From Streptomyces tuirus (GTDB lineage Bacteria > Actinomycetota > Actinomycetes > Streptomycetales > Streptomycetaceae), in the NCBI GenBank assembly GCA_018195615.1, contig JAGTPG010000002.1:62001-126000 (forward strand): a DNA stretch of 64,000 nucleotides. Reading direction: 5' to 3'. The first letter of the stretch is position 1. Each line of letters opens with the position of its first letter. Below the pieces are notes generated by a model, which searched no databases, was not told the origin of the DNA, and saw only the letters and a list, made by a program, of their open reading frames with translations. This document shows, one piece after another, positions 9,798 to 18,436 of this stretch. The translations under genes and the position numbers were made by a program.

Positions 9798-10127
9798 TTA
9801 GAACTCGCTGACCTGCCTGGTTGGCCGTCCGGGGACGTCGCGGGCGGCCATCCAGATGGTGAGGTCGCGGGCGATGTCGTTGACGCTGGTCGCTGTGGTG
9901 ACCTCGTGCTCGTTGCGAGTGCTGTCACGGCGGACGATCTCGTAGCCGCCCTCGTCCATGATGGCCACTGAGGTGAACCAGACGGGGTCGTCCTCGTCGG
10001 GCTGGACGACCACGAACGTGTTGTCGGAGTCGTTGAGGTCGCTGATCAGCATGAACAGCGCGTCCTCGGAGGGGTCGTCGATGCGGTCGCCGTTCTCGCT
10101 GTCGGCACCGTAGTACTGAGCCCCCAT
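9798..10127 (-). CDS. Small acidic protein, candidate IS passenger, unknown function
   Basis: A 109-residue acidic protein with 'MGAQYYGADSENGDRIDDPS' at the N-terminus, then 'EDALFMLISDLNDSDNTFVV' and 'WFTSVAIMDEGGYEIVRRD'. The alternating strands and helices are vaguely like small immunity proteins of the Imm1 type, but this is a weak resemblance. Start ATG 10127 follows GGGGAAGG. It is cotranscribable with the IS transposase 70 bp upstream, and its stop codon falls in the IS terminal repeat. It may therefore move with the element. Confidence 0.6.
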   Translation of the reverse strand: MGAQYYGADSENGDRIDDPSEDALFMLISDLNDSDNTFVVVQPDEDDPVWFTSVAIMDEGGYEIVRRDSTRNEHEVTTATSVNDIARDLTIWMAARDVPGRPTRQVSEF

Positions 10128-10199
10128 CGTTGCCTTCCCCTCGCCCCATTCACCCTGATCGTGGCCAGCATGGCACGCGGAGACGACGCCTCGGGCCGG

Positions 10200-11068
10200 T
10201 CATAACCATTCGCCGATGGCTGCGATCAGAACGGTCGCTTCGAAGCGGACTGCGAGTTTGTCGAAACGAGTGGCGACCGCCCGGTTGCGCTTGAGCCGGT
10301 TGATCCCGCATTCGACCGCGTGCCGGGCCTTGTAATCCTCGCGGTTGAAGGCCGGAGGCCGCCCGCCGGCCTTCCCTCGCCGTTTGCGGTTGGCGGCCTG
10401 GTCGGCAGGCTCCGGGATCGTGCATCGGATTCCCCGCTTTCGCAGGTAGGCCCGGTTGGCGCGGGAGGAGTACGCCTTGTCGCCCCGCACTCGCAGCGGG
10501 CGGACCCGGGGACGGCCGGGCCCGGTGCGGGGCACTCGGATGGCTTCCAGAACGGCGGTGAACTGAGGACTGTCACCACGCTGACCTGCGGTGACCCGCA
10601 AGGACAGCGGCCGTTGGCCTTGTTCGCAGGCCAGGTGGATCTTGGTGGTGAAGCCTCCCGGGACCGGCCCAGGCCGTGGTCCTCGGGTTCGGTGCGGGAC
10701 CCGCCCGGCGGTTCCTTTTGGGATTGGCCGGCACGGCGGGCGCCCGCGGCGTGCTGATGGGCCCGGCAGATCGTGGAGTCGACATTGACCTCCCACGTGA
10801 TCAGCCCTGCCGCGTCCGCCCGGACCTGCAGCCGGGTCAGCAGCAGGGTCCAGGTGTCGTCGCGTTGCCAGCGGCGGAAGAGGCCGTAGACCGTCTGCCA
10901 CGGCCCGTACTTCGACGGCAGATCCCTCCACGGAGCACCGGTCCGCACCCGCCACCGGATTCCATCGATCAGCCTCCGCCGGCCCAACGATGGCCGCCCC
11001 AACGCCGCAACCGGCAACAACGGCTCCAGCACCGCCCATTGCTCGTCAGAAAGATCCCCTCGCCCCAC
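10200..11068 (-). CDS. IS5-family transposase, two overlapping frames
   Basis: Frame A begins at GTG 11068 with '[20 protein letters not shown]' and '[20 protein letters not shown]', then '[17 protein letters not shown]' (first catalytic Asp). Frame B carries '[19 protein letters not shown]', '[20 protein letters not shown]' (second Asp) and '[19 protein letters not shown]' (Glu), ending at TGA 10200. The join lies near CCAAAAGG at about 10713-10720, a typical slippery site of the IS427 group of IS5, where programmed -1 frameshifting makes the fused enzyme. It could therefore be functional as it stands. Confidence 0.75.
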
Positions 11069-11123
11069 ACCGAGATCATCACGATGCGAGGCGAGGAACA
11101 GAGCTGACTTTCAAAACACGGCC

Positions 11124-11225
11124 TAGGCCTCGATGCCGAGCGCGGTGTCAGGCCGGCACTTCGAGCACGCCGGTATCTGATGGCGGAGTGCCTCGATCGC
11201 CTGCGCCCGGTCGCGGCGTGTCGGC
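11124..11225 (-). pseudogene. C-terminal fragment of DUF6233 protein
   Basis: The minus strand reads 'RRDRAQAIEALRHQIPACSK' then 'CRPDTALGIEA' and stops at TAG, formed by the CTAG at the IS border. This is the typical 'ALxxGVPACxxCRPDxxLG' end of Streptomyces DUF6233 proteins. The matching N-terminal part is on the opposite strand immediately to the right. Confidence 0.45.
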
Positions 11226-11236
11226 GAAGCACGGCG

Positions 11237-11340
11237 CCGCCGGCATCCGAGTGGCTGATCGAGCGGGGCCTGGACCGCAACAACATCGTCGCCGTACACA
11301 CGGGCGAGTACTGGGACCCGGGCAAACGGGCGAGGCCTGC
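11237..11340 (+). pseudogene. Middle fragment of DUF6233 protein, opposite strand
   Basis: The plus strand reads 'ASEWLIERGLDRNNIVAVHT' then 'GEYWDPGKRARPA', which fits the segment of DUF6233 proteins just before the region encoded on the minus strand at 11124-11225. It runs directly into a DNA ligase fragment at 11343. Head-to-head halves imply a local inversion or a join of two copies. Confidence 0.4.
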
Positions 11341-11342
11341 GA

Positions 11343-11681
11343 TCCTTCGAGTGGCTGCATCACCGGCTCGCCCGGCGCGGGGCAGGTGCTGCTCAGGCCG
11401 CGCAGGAGTGGCCGGCGCACTCCGTGGCCTTCGACGTGGTCCAGCGAGGCAACGGTCTGACTGGATGGCCGTACGCCCGGCGCCGTGCGGCGTTGGAGGC
11501 GCTGTTCGCCGAAGGCGGCCTGACGGCACCGTGGGTGCAGTGCCTGTCGACAGCCGACCCGGCCGTGGCGCAGGAGTGGCTGTCGTGGACGGCGGCCGGA
11601 GTGAAGGGACTGTGCTTCAAGCGGCTGGACGAGCTCTATCGCGGGGCGTGCGATCGTGGCGGAAGTGCAAAAGGAAGATGA
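11343..11681 (+). pseudogene. ATP-dependent DNA ligase fragment
   Basis: The open frame reads 'SFEWLHHRLARRGAG', 'GLTGWPYARRRAALEALFAE', 'GLTAPWVQCLSTADPAVAQE' and 'TAAGVKGLCFKRLDELYRG'. This matches the nucleotidyltransferase part of small actinobacterial ATP-dependent (LigD-like) DNA ligases. The catalytic Lys region and the C-terminal OB fold are missing. A frame change near 11640 would lead to 'GVRSWRKCK', the expected continuation, before homology ends. The sequence from 11690 to 11980 has no feature I can support. Confidence 0.6.
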
Positions 11682-11980
11682 ATTGCATCTGCCACAACAC
11701 TCCACCGGCAATGAAGAAGCGCATCATCGGCCAGCAGGACGGCCCGGAGGGGACCGCCTCGATCCCGCAACGACGTGATTCCGGCCGTGATTCGCGCACT
11801 CCCCGGCTTCGAACTGGCTAAGGTGGCCTCCATCGGACCCACTGAAGCGACTCCAACTGGCCCCAGTTCGCGGATGATTCGTGAAGACCAGGTGTTGCGA
11901 ACCGGCCCCGCAGGGCGGCTGGTTTTGGGACCACCTGGTGGGGCTGCGAGCGGGAAAGTTCGCCGGGTTGGCAAGGGATG

Positions 11981-12989
11981 TCAGATCGCGGCGCTCGCTG
12001 ATGGTTCCATGTCGCCGCGGGGGACGCCGGGTGAGGGCGTGTCACCCCGGGTGAGCAGTACTGCGAGCACGGCGATCAGGGAGCAAGCGGCCATGCCGGC
12101 GAAGAGCGGCACGGCGGTGTCCTCGCCGCCCAGGCCGACGAGCGGTGCGGCAACGCCGCCCAAGATGCTCTGCAGGGTGCCGAGTACGGCTGAGCCGGTG
12201 CCAGCAGCGTGTGGGACCCGCTCGATGGCGAGTGCCGTGGCGGTGCCGAAGACCTGGCCGATTCCGATGAAGGCGATCCCGATGAGCCCGAGGGCGAGAA
12301 CGCGGTTGAGTTGACCGGCGAGAGTGACCACCAGCGCCGCTGTGGTGGCGATCAGCATCGTGGCCAGGCCGATGCGCAGCAGCAGTCGCGGGTGGTAGCG
12401 GCCGACCAGCTTGGTGTTGGCTGTGCTGGAGAGGGTTGCGGTCAGGGCGCCGAGCGAGAAGGCAACGGACGCCTGTCCCACGGTGAAGCCGAGGACGTTC
12501 TGGAGCAGGAACGCCGAAGCGGCGATGTAGCAGAACAGCGCGCCGCAGGCGAAGGAGAAGGCGAGGGTGTAGCCCACGTAGGCGCGGTCGGTAAGCACAG
12601 ACCGGGCGGCCTGCAGGGTGGCTGCAACACCGCCAGGCCGGCGCCGCTGCTTGGGGAGGCTTTCGGGGATGAAAAACAGCACGGCCAGGAACATCAGCAG
12701 CGAGGCCCCCGACAGGATCCAGAAGACGCCCCGCCAGCCGCCTGCGTTGCTCACGACAGCGCCGCCTGCGAGGGGGGCCATGATCGGGGCGATGCCGCCG
12801 AGGGCCATCAGCACGCCGAAGAGCCTGGACGGCACCGGTCGCAACGTCGGAGATGACGGCCCGGCCCACCACGAGGCCGGCCGCGCCACTGAAGCCGGCC
12901 ACGAAGCGCAGCACGGTCAGCCCTCCGAGGTTGGGAGCCATCGCGCACAGCGCCGTGGCCAGGGTGCATACCGCGGCGCCGGTCACCAT
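11981..12989 (-). pseudogene. Bcr/CflA-type MFS drug transporter, 5'-truncated and frameshifted
   Basis: Reading leftward: 'NLGGLTVLRFVAGFSGAAGL' and 'VVGRAVISDVATG' (third to fourth membrane segments with the R-x-x-x-D motif of Bcr/CflA). A frame change near 12850 follows, then 'LMALGGIAPIMAPLAGG' and six further hydrophobic segments to TGA 11981. Membrane segments 1-2 are missing, so the gene was cut at about 12990. Just right of that point the plus strand reads 'TGTDSYRLASTRARAE', possibly the end of an IstB-like ATPase, which would fit an IS21-type scar. Not functional. Confidence 0.65.
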
Positions 12990-13110
12990 CGAAACCGGAA
13001 CCGACTCCTACCGCCTCGCCTCAACGCGGGCGCGGGCCGAGGAACCGGTGAAGGGCCGGCTGACCGCTGAGGGCTCCAACGTAATGGTCCTCCGCCCTTC
13101 TCGCGGAGGA

Positions 13111-14076
13111 TCACCGAACGCTGTGCCAAGGGACATCCGGCGTGAGCATTTCGTGGATGCATCGGCGCAGTCCGCTGTTGGCGTCGACCGGTCCGAGCCA
13201 CGGCACCCGCTGGAACAAGTCGCTGCATTGGTCGGTACTCGGGTCGGTCAGGAGGGCTCGGAGCTCGTCGGGGACGGGGTCGCCGACCAGGCACAGCCAG
13301 GCGAGGCCGGCGCCGATGCGGATCTCGGGCGATCGGCCGGGATCCGACCACAGCTCCCGGGCCCACGCCGGAGCGCGTTCATCCTGGTGTTCGCGTGCGA
13401 GCTGGGCGATCGCAAGGATCAAGCTCACACGGACCACCGGATCGCCTTCCACCGCCAGCCTGCGGTGCAGGCTTGAGAAGACGATCGGAACCTCGCTGGT
13501 CGCCGCCGCCATGACGAAGGCGGTTGCGGAGCGGACATCGGGATCAGAGTCGGGGAGAAGAGGGAACAGGAGGTGAAGGTCGTCCGTGATGGCATCGCGA
13601 GCAGCCTGAATCGTCCAGTTCGCCGGGCACATCGTGGTGCCCTCCGCCTCCAGCGGATCCTCGGCGACTTGGAGAAGGCCTTCGCGTGTTCCGTCCCCGA
13701 AGTGCTGGCATCGTCCGACCTCAGCGACCAGGCGAAGGGTGTTCGACCGGAGCCCGGGAACCCCGGTAGTCGCGATCCGGAGCAGGAACGGTACTGCCAG
13801 TGCTCCCACCGCGATCGTGCTGCCCTGATGGTGGAGGTTTTCCCATAGTTCCCCCAAGGCCCGGCCGGCAGCTTCGGCATCTTCGGAGGCGAGCGTCGCG
13901 AGGCGACCAGGTACCTCCTCGCCCGGGCCGTAGAAGTGCGGAAACCGCTGCCAAGGGATCTCGTCGTACTTGAACCCGTCTTTGACCTCCCGCGGGATCG
14001 CGCCCATGACCGTCCGCATGTCGACATCCGTACCTGCCCACGGCTCGGGCCACCTGGCCCAGCGGTCATCGTCCAT
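13111..14076 (-). CDS. HEAT-repeat-like hypothetical protein
   Basis: A 321-residue, mostly helical protein with repeated 'LLRIATTGVPGLRSNTLRLV' and 'LLPDSDPDVRSATAFVMAAA' units typical of HEAT-like alpha-solenoids, and no signal peptide or membrane segment. Start ATG 14076 is chosen for GGAAGG just upstream, although the frame is open further up. Proteins of this kind are common in Streptomyces and are probably protein-binding scaffolds. No specific partner can be inferred. It is intact amid decayed mobile DNA. Confidence 0.6.
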   Translation of the reverse strand: MDDDRWARWPEPWAGTDVDMRTVMGAIPREVKDGFKYDEIPWQRFPHFYGPGEEVPGRLATLASEDAEAAGRALGELWENLHHQGSTIAVGALAVPFLLRIATTGVPGLRSNTLRLVAEVGRCQHFGDGTREGLLQVAEDPLEAEGTTMCPANWTIQAARDAITDDLHLLFPLLPDSDPDVRSATAFVMAAATSEVPIVFSSLHRRLAVEGDPVVRVSLILAIAQLAREHQDERAPAWARELWSDPGRSPEIRIGAGLAWLCLVGDPVPDELRALLTDPSTDQCSDLFQRVPWLGPVDANSGLRRCIHEMLTPDVPWHSVR

Positions 14077-14252
14077 GGTTTGGCCTTCCGGTCCACCGAC
14101 ACCATCCGAACCGCGGGAGTCTAACGACCGGAAATCAAGAACGCGGTCCTCCGCTGCCTTACTCCAGGGCACCGCACCACGGTGACGTCATTTCTCGTGA
14201 GCATCTGCAGCACTCGAGATCACCAACTGCTGATCAAACGCTGCTACTTCAC

Positions 14253-14606
14253 GTGAACGAAGCCACCCCGATGTACGTGATCACGGGCAACCTGTCCGCC
14301 CAGAAGGGCGCCGACATCCGCCGCTGGGCGAAGAAAAACGAGGTCGAGTTGTGCTTCACCCCGACGTACCCCTCGTGGGCCAACCCGATCGAGGCCCGCT
14401 TCGGACCGCCGAGGGAGTTCACCATCGCCAACTCCGACCACCCCAACCACAGAGTGCAGACCGAGGCCCTGCACGCCTACCTGCGCTGGCGCAACGCCAA
14501 CGCCCGCCACCGCGACGTCCTGGCCGCCGAGCGCAAGGAATGCGCCCGCATCCGCAGCGAGAAATGCATCCGCTGGGGTGGCCGGCCGATCTCAGCAGCA
14601 GCCTGA
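14253..14606 (+). mobile_element. IS630-family transposase, C-terminal fragment
   Basis: 'YVITGNLSAQKGADIRRWAK' and 'VELCFTPTYPSWANPIEARF' are the DDE-domain end of IS630-type transposases, with the last catalytic Glu in 'NPIEA'. It continues with 'LHAYLRWRNANARHRDVLAA' to TGA 14604. The N-terminal two thirds are absent. The fragment overlaps the 3' end of the leftward maleylpyruvate-isomerase-like gene and probably disrupted it. Confidence 0.75.
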
Positions 14607-15310
14607 CCAGCCAACCCCGACCGAACCTCTTCTCTGCGGCGCAGACGCCTGAGCCTATGCCCGGGGGTGCCGTCCCAGCGCCATGTGGTGAGCCGAGGGT
14701 GTCCGGGTAGTTCGGCGCGTCCGGTGGCCCACAAGAGGGTCGACCAGGTGTCCGTGGACGACGGTGCGTCCGGAAACAGCCGGGCGAGCACCCGCGAGCA
14801 CAGATCGGTAGGCGGGCTCCATATGAGATCAAGCCCTTGGGCCAGGTCGTGCGTGTGCACCAGGGTCTCCACGATCCCCATCGCGGCGAAGCCCTCGGGG
14901 TCCGAGACTCCGAAGACGTGGTGAGCGCGGGTCTGCGGAGGTGTCGTGCGCACCATGGCTACCAGCAGTGCACCGCTCGCCTCCAGGACCTGCAGCAGGC
15001 CGGCGGGCCCCGCCTTGCGGTTCGCGTGAATGGCGTTCGCTGGGCCGCCGGGCCGTCGGCTCTCCCATACGAAGGGCACCTCACCATCCAGGGGCGGTGT
15101 TCTGGGGCCCAGTTGCGCAGCGTAGGCGAAGAGGTCGTCACTGAGGTGCTCGACGGTTTCCCAGCAGTCCCATTCCAGCGAACCGGCCTTGCCTTCCCAA
15201 GCAGCTGGGGGCGCCTCGCGAAGGACTGCCACAGCAAGCTGCACAGCATGGTCGAGGTCATCCGCGGTGACGGGGGGTCGGGAGAGGCCGGCATCGGCTG
15301 ATCGGGACAT
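14477..15310 (-). pseudogene. Mycothiol-dependent maleylpyruvate isomerase-like (DinB fold) protein, 3' end replaced
   Basis: The protein opens 'VTADDLDHAVQLAVAVLREA' and has 'ECDCWETVEHLSDDLF'-type sequence (here 'LEWDCWETVEHLSDDLFAYA') and 'MGIVETLVHTHDLAQGL', the helical-bundle pattern of MDMPI/DinB thiol-dependent enzymes with metal-binding His in 'VEHLSDD' and 'VHTHD'. After 'GHPRLTTWRWDGTPG' (about 14650) it runs antisense through the IS630 fragment to 14477, so the natural end is lost or altered. Start ATG 15310 has no strong ribosome-binding site. Confidence 0.6.
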
Positions 15311-15633
15311 GGCAGGACCGTACCGCGACCGCAAGGAGCCACCCCTCCTATTTAATCACCGGGCCAGCAACCGCCAGCAGGACGATTCAACTCGAAGGCG
15401 TGGGCCGCTTAGAGGGCGGAACGGCCGGCAGCAGCTCCCACAGCGGGCGTGAGTCTGACGCCCACACGGCCAGCGTCTGGCGGTCCGCTGCATGCAGCCG
15501 CTGCTGCTTGGCGAAGGTCACCTGCAGACGTCCAAGTGGTCGACTCCGTAGATCCTTCACAGGTTGACTGTGGAGCCTGTGTTGTGTGTGGTGCGGGGTC
15601 AGCGAACCGAACCCAGACGTTCACGCTTCCTTG

Positions 15634-16191
15634 TCAGCGAATCTGGTCGCTGTTCGGCCCGATGCCTTTGATCCTGGTCGGAGTTCCCTCCGGGGTGAAC
15701 GAGTGGTGGAAGGTGAAGGCGTGCGGCGCGGAGCCGTGTTCGTGGAGGTGCTCCAGTCTGGAAACCCCGTCCTGCCAGGTGGGTATCACGCCGTTGGAGA
15801 CCCACCAGAACACGTAACTGGGGTGTCCTGTCCTCTCGAACCAGTCGTAGCGCCTGTTCAGCGCCTCACGGTGCAGACCGGTGTAGATGGCGTCGAAGGC
15901 GGGGCGCAGGTCGGTCCAGACTGAGAGAGTGGCGGCCAGGGCGGTGGTTTCCGCCGTACGGCCCTTGCCGTACCAGGTCGGTACGGCGAACTCTCCCCAT
16001 GCACCCCAGTCCGCCTCGAAGAGCGCGCCCCGGTCACCGTCTGCCGCTTCAGCATGAGCGAGGTACCCGGGGTGCTGACTGATCTTCCGGTAGACGGCCT
16101 CGCCGATGTCGTAGAACTCGCGCGTGAGAGGTGCGGGATCGGCGAGAGGTGTCTTCAGGACGCCGAACGTGTACAGCGCAAGATGGGGCAT
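15634..16191 (-). CDS. DUF3291 domain-containing protein
   Basis: A 185-residue soluble protein starting 'MPHLALYTFGVLKTPLADPA', with 'REFYDIGEAVYRKISQHPGY' and 'SVWTDLRPAFDAIYTGLHRE', the DUF3291 (ABM-like fold) pattern. It ends in 'GTPTRIKGIGPNSDQIR'. Start ATG 16191 follows GGGAGAGA. The frame is intact. The family has no assigned reaction, and a small-molecule monooxygenase-like fold is the usual prediction. The 280 bp to its left (15350-15630) hold no feature I can support. Confidence 0.7.
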   Translation of the reverse strand: MPHLALYTFGVLKTPLADPAPLTREFYDIGEAVYRKISQHPGYLAHAEAADGDRGALFEADWGAWGEFAVPTWYGKGRTAETTALAATLSVWTDLRPAFDAIYTGLHREALNRRYDWFERTGHPSYVFWWVSNGVIPTWQDGVSRLEHLHEHGSAPHAFTFHHSFTPEGTPTRIKGIGPNSDQIR

Positions 16192-16340
16192 GCGTCTCTC
16201 CCTGGTTGGGGTGCCTGGTGTGGACCCGGTTCGGTGGCTTACGCACGGGCGAGTATTGGTGGGGCGTGACCAACTCATCCCGTCGCGGGTGGCTCAGCCT
16301 CAAGGAACTCCTGTGCGACCGTGCGCGATCGCCGAGGACC

Positions 16341-16805
16341 AGGTGAAAGTAGCTGCATCTGCGGGCCATGTCGAAGTTGCGTTTCCCCTGTCCAAGTGGC
16401 CTCAGACCGAATACTGGCTGCGGGTGCATTCACAGGTGGTGCTGCACGCCGCGCATGGACGCTCCAACGCATGCATCGCCCGGGAGGCGGGGCTGCATTT
16501 GGACATCGTGCGCCGCCGGCGTCGCCGGTTCGCCCAGGCGGGCATGCCCGGGCTCCAAGAACGTCAACGCTGCGGCCGTTCCTCCTCGTTCACAGCGCCG
16601 CCAGGCCGCCGAGGTCAAGTCGCTGGCCTGTCGGCTGCCTGCCGAGACTGAAGTACCACTCTCACGCTGGTCGTGCCCGGAACTGGCCCGCGAGGCCGCC
16701 CGGCGGGGCATCGCCCCGTTCATGTCGGCGTCGACCGTATGTCGCTGGTGGCCCAGGACGCGCTCTCTGGACCGGCATCTGCGCCACCTGCCATCAAGCC
16801 CTGCC
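16341..16805 (+). mobile_element. IS630-like transposase, N-terminal fragment, frameshifted
   Basis: The first frame reads 'VVLHAAHGRSNACIAREAGL' and 'RRRRRFAQAGMPGLQERQRC', the helix-turn-helix of IS630-type transposases. The second reads 'EVKSLACRLPAETEVPLSRW', 'CPELAREAARRGIAPFMSAS' and 'TVCRWW', the linker before the catalytic core. At least one frame change lies near 16600 and another near 16760. The DDE domain is absent. The fragment ends just before the CTAG and terminal repeat at 16856. Confidence 0.65.
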
Positions 16806-16867
16806 TGCCGGGGCATGCACGACGCCGAGATCGACATCGACCTAACGGAGTCCTACTAGGCCGTGTT

Positions 16868-17779
16868 TTAGGTAGCGGGTGAGTCTTGGGCGGATAGTTC
16901 TTCCGCCAGTTCCATACAGCGCTGGCGGGCTGGGGAGAAGTCGTAGGGCATCTTGCCGGTGGCTTCGAACACGCTCATGGAGGCAGCCTCCCGCCTGCCA
17001 GAGCCGGGGTCGGCCTCGCCCTCGCCGTCATCGGCGGTGGCAGGGTGCAAAGTGTCCCAGGCGTCGAAGAGGGCATCGTCGTCCTTACCCAGGCCGGACT
17101 CCTCGATGACGGCCTGCAGGGCGCTTTCGAAGGCGTGCCGCTCGAAGGCCACTTGAGCCACCCGTGGATCATCGACGGCGACACTGTCATCGAGTGCCTC
17201 CTCGGCGTCATCGATGCGGTCGGAATCCTCCCGCAGAGTGGGATGCGTGGCCAGGACGACGAAGCGGGTGGCCTGGACGGCCGCGCCGAGCGGGCCGAAG
17301 ATCCGCTCAGTGACCAGCAGAGTGTCCAGGTCCGCCTGACGCAGGGAGCCCTCGGGCAGGCTCTTGAGGCGTTCGGTGACGAGGTCGGAGAGCAGGCCCA
17401 TCCGGCTGCCTTCGGTGCGCATCCGCCGCACGGCGGTCCGTTGCCGCCGCAATTCCGCCTCCTGCTCGGCGAGGGTTTCCTCCAACCGCTCCAGGATGCC
17501 CGCGATACCGTCTCCGCTGTCCGCACCGGCGGAAGCCGTGCCGGTGGTAAAGGCGTCACGGATGTCGTCCAGGGCGATCCCGGCGTCGGCCATCTTGCGA
17601 ATCCACAGCAAGCGGATCATGTCCTCGTACCCGTAGCGGCGGCGGTCATCGGCGCCCCGCTCAGGCTCGGGGAGCAGGCCGATCTCGTGGTAATAGCGAA
17701 TCGCCCGTGGCGTGCTGCCGACGAAGGCCGCCGCGTCACCGATCTTGACGTGACGGGGTGGCATGAAAGACGAATGCAT
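16868..17779 (-). CDS. MerR-family transcriptional regulator
   Basis: A 303-residue regulator. The winged helix-turn-helix '[20 protein letters not shown]' then 'EIGLLPEP' (residues about 11-38) and '[20 protein letters not shown]' are the MerR DNA-binding domain, followed by a dimerisation coiled coil near residues 100-135. The large C-terminal domain has no metal-binding Cys pair, so an organic effector or another signal is more likely than a metal. Start ATG 17779 lies behind GAGGAAAGG; ATG 17764 is possible. The TAA stop is inside the IS terminal repeat at 16868. Confidence 0.8.
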   Translation of the reverse strand: MHSSFMPPRHVKIGDAAAFVGSTPRAIRYYHEIGLLPEPERGADDRRRYGYEDMIRLLWIRKMADAGIALDDIRDAFTTGTASAGADSGDGIAGILERLEETLAEQEAELRRQRTAVRRMRTEGSRMGLLSDLVTERLKSLPEGSLRQADLDTLLVTERIFGPLGAAVQATRFVVLATHPTLREDSDRIDDAEEALDDSVAVDDPRVAQVAFERHAFESALQAVIEESGLGKDDDALFDAWDTLHPATADDGEGEADPGSGRREAASMSVFEATGKMPYDFSPARQRCMELAEELSAQDSPAT

Positions 17780-17985
17780 GAGCAGGGACCTTTCCTCAAG
17801 GCATCGGGACGTAAGTCCACCGGACCACATGCCGCTACGGAAGGTGCAACCCCATACACACCGCGCCGCGCCAACGCCAGGAAACGCGCCCTTCCTCCGT
17901 AGTGACCGCAGGGCCGTCCTTTGCTGCTGTTGGCATCCGCACGACGGCAGGCTGAGGGTTCACAGCCACTGAGGAATCGCCGCGA

Positions 17986-18123
17986 CCTGAACCCGGCCGC
18001 ACCAGCTCTCGCCTGCAACAACGTCAGCAGTCGGGCCCACACACCCCGACGCTGCCATCTCCGGAACAGTCCATACACCGTCTGCCACGGTCCGTACTCG
18101 AACGGCAGGTCCCGCCATGTCAT
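17986..18123 (-). mobile_element. IS5-family transposase fragment
   Basis: '[20 protein letters not shown]' followed by '[13 protein letters not shown]' matches residues about 48-95 of the complete IS5-type transposase at 10200-11068 but is not identical to it, so it derives from a related element. Homology starts abruptly at 18121, where it is fused to an unrelated hypothetical gene, and is lost at about 17986. Confidence 0.65.
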
Positions 18124-18403
18124 TTAGAAGCGTTCGGCTTGTGGCGTCGATGCGGGCGACGGCGTCCTCGAAGGCGACGGCGACCGTTCGCGAAGGGGCG
18201 CGGGCGGTGTTCCCGGGCTGGGCCTCGTCGCCTTCTGCGGATTGAGTGCTGTCCTCAGCGGCCGGCGGCGCTGCTGGGACGAGCCGGTTTGTGTCCAGAA
18301 GCTCCAGCGCTCGGTGGATGCCGTCGATGGTGGCGAGTCATTGACGATGGTCTGCAGACGGTCGATGTGTTCGGTGGCCGTCTCCAACGAGGTGGCGTAC
18401 ATC
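18121..18403 (-). pseudogene. Hypothetical helical protein, 3'-truncated by IS
   Basis: The first frame reads 'MYATSLETATEHIDRLQTIV', and after a frame change near 18340 'LATIDGIHRALELLDTNRLV' and 'TVAVAFEDAVARIDATSRTL'. Helical heptad-like spacing is conserved across the break. It ends abruptly where the IS5-type fragment begins at 18121. It follows the DUF3592-like gene by 34 bp in the same direction. No family was recognised. Confidence 0.35.
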
Positions 18404-18436
18404 TTGCGGAGGCCGTTCCAGGTCGTCCTGGTCGCT

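Larger units (their letters stand above)
9786..11126. mobile_element. IS5-like insertion sequence with a passenger gene
   Basis: Ends are CTAGGCCGTGTTTTAGAA at 9786 and, inverted, TTTCAAAACACGGCCTAG ending at 11126. This is a matching inverted repeat of at least 14 bp including CTAG, which is likely the target or its duplication. The 1.34-kb element holds a two-frame IS5-type transposase (10200-11068) and, between its 3' end and the left terminus, a separate minus-strand gene (9798-10127) with its own ribosome-binding site. The gene's TAA stop lies inside the terminal repeat. It interrupts an ISAzo13-type transposase on the left and touches a DUF6233 fragment on the right. Confidence 0.7.
16856..18123. 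mobile_element. Decayed IS5-like element carrying a MerR gene
   Basis: The left end CTAGGCCGTGTTTTA (16856-16870) is identical to the left end of the complete element at 9786. As in that element, a minus-strand gene (here MerR type) ends inside the terminal repeat, and an IS5-type transposase lies upstream of it (17986-18123, N-terminal part only). No right terminal repeat is visible. The parallel organisation suggests a second passenger-bearing relative. An alternative is an independent insertion next to an unrelated gene. Confidence 0.5.

Noticed and set aside
12209..12856. Long plus-strand frame opposite the MFS gene
   Set aside because: Gly/Gln/Glu-rich low-complexity translation without motifs. 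The minus strand encodes a clear transporter.
13000..13090. Plus-strand TGTDSYRLASTRARAE as the end of an IstB-like ATPase
   Set aside because: The match is short and from memory only. It is mentioned as a possible scar at the MFS truncation point but is not strong enough for its own feature.
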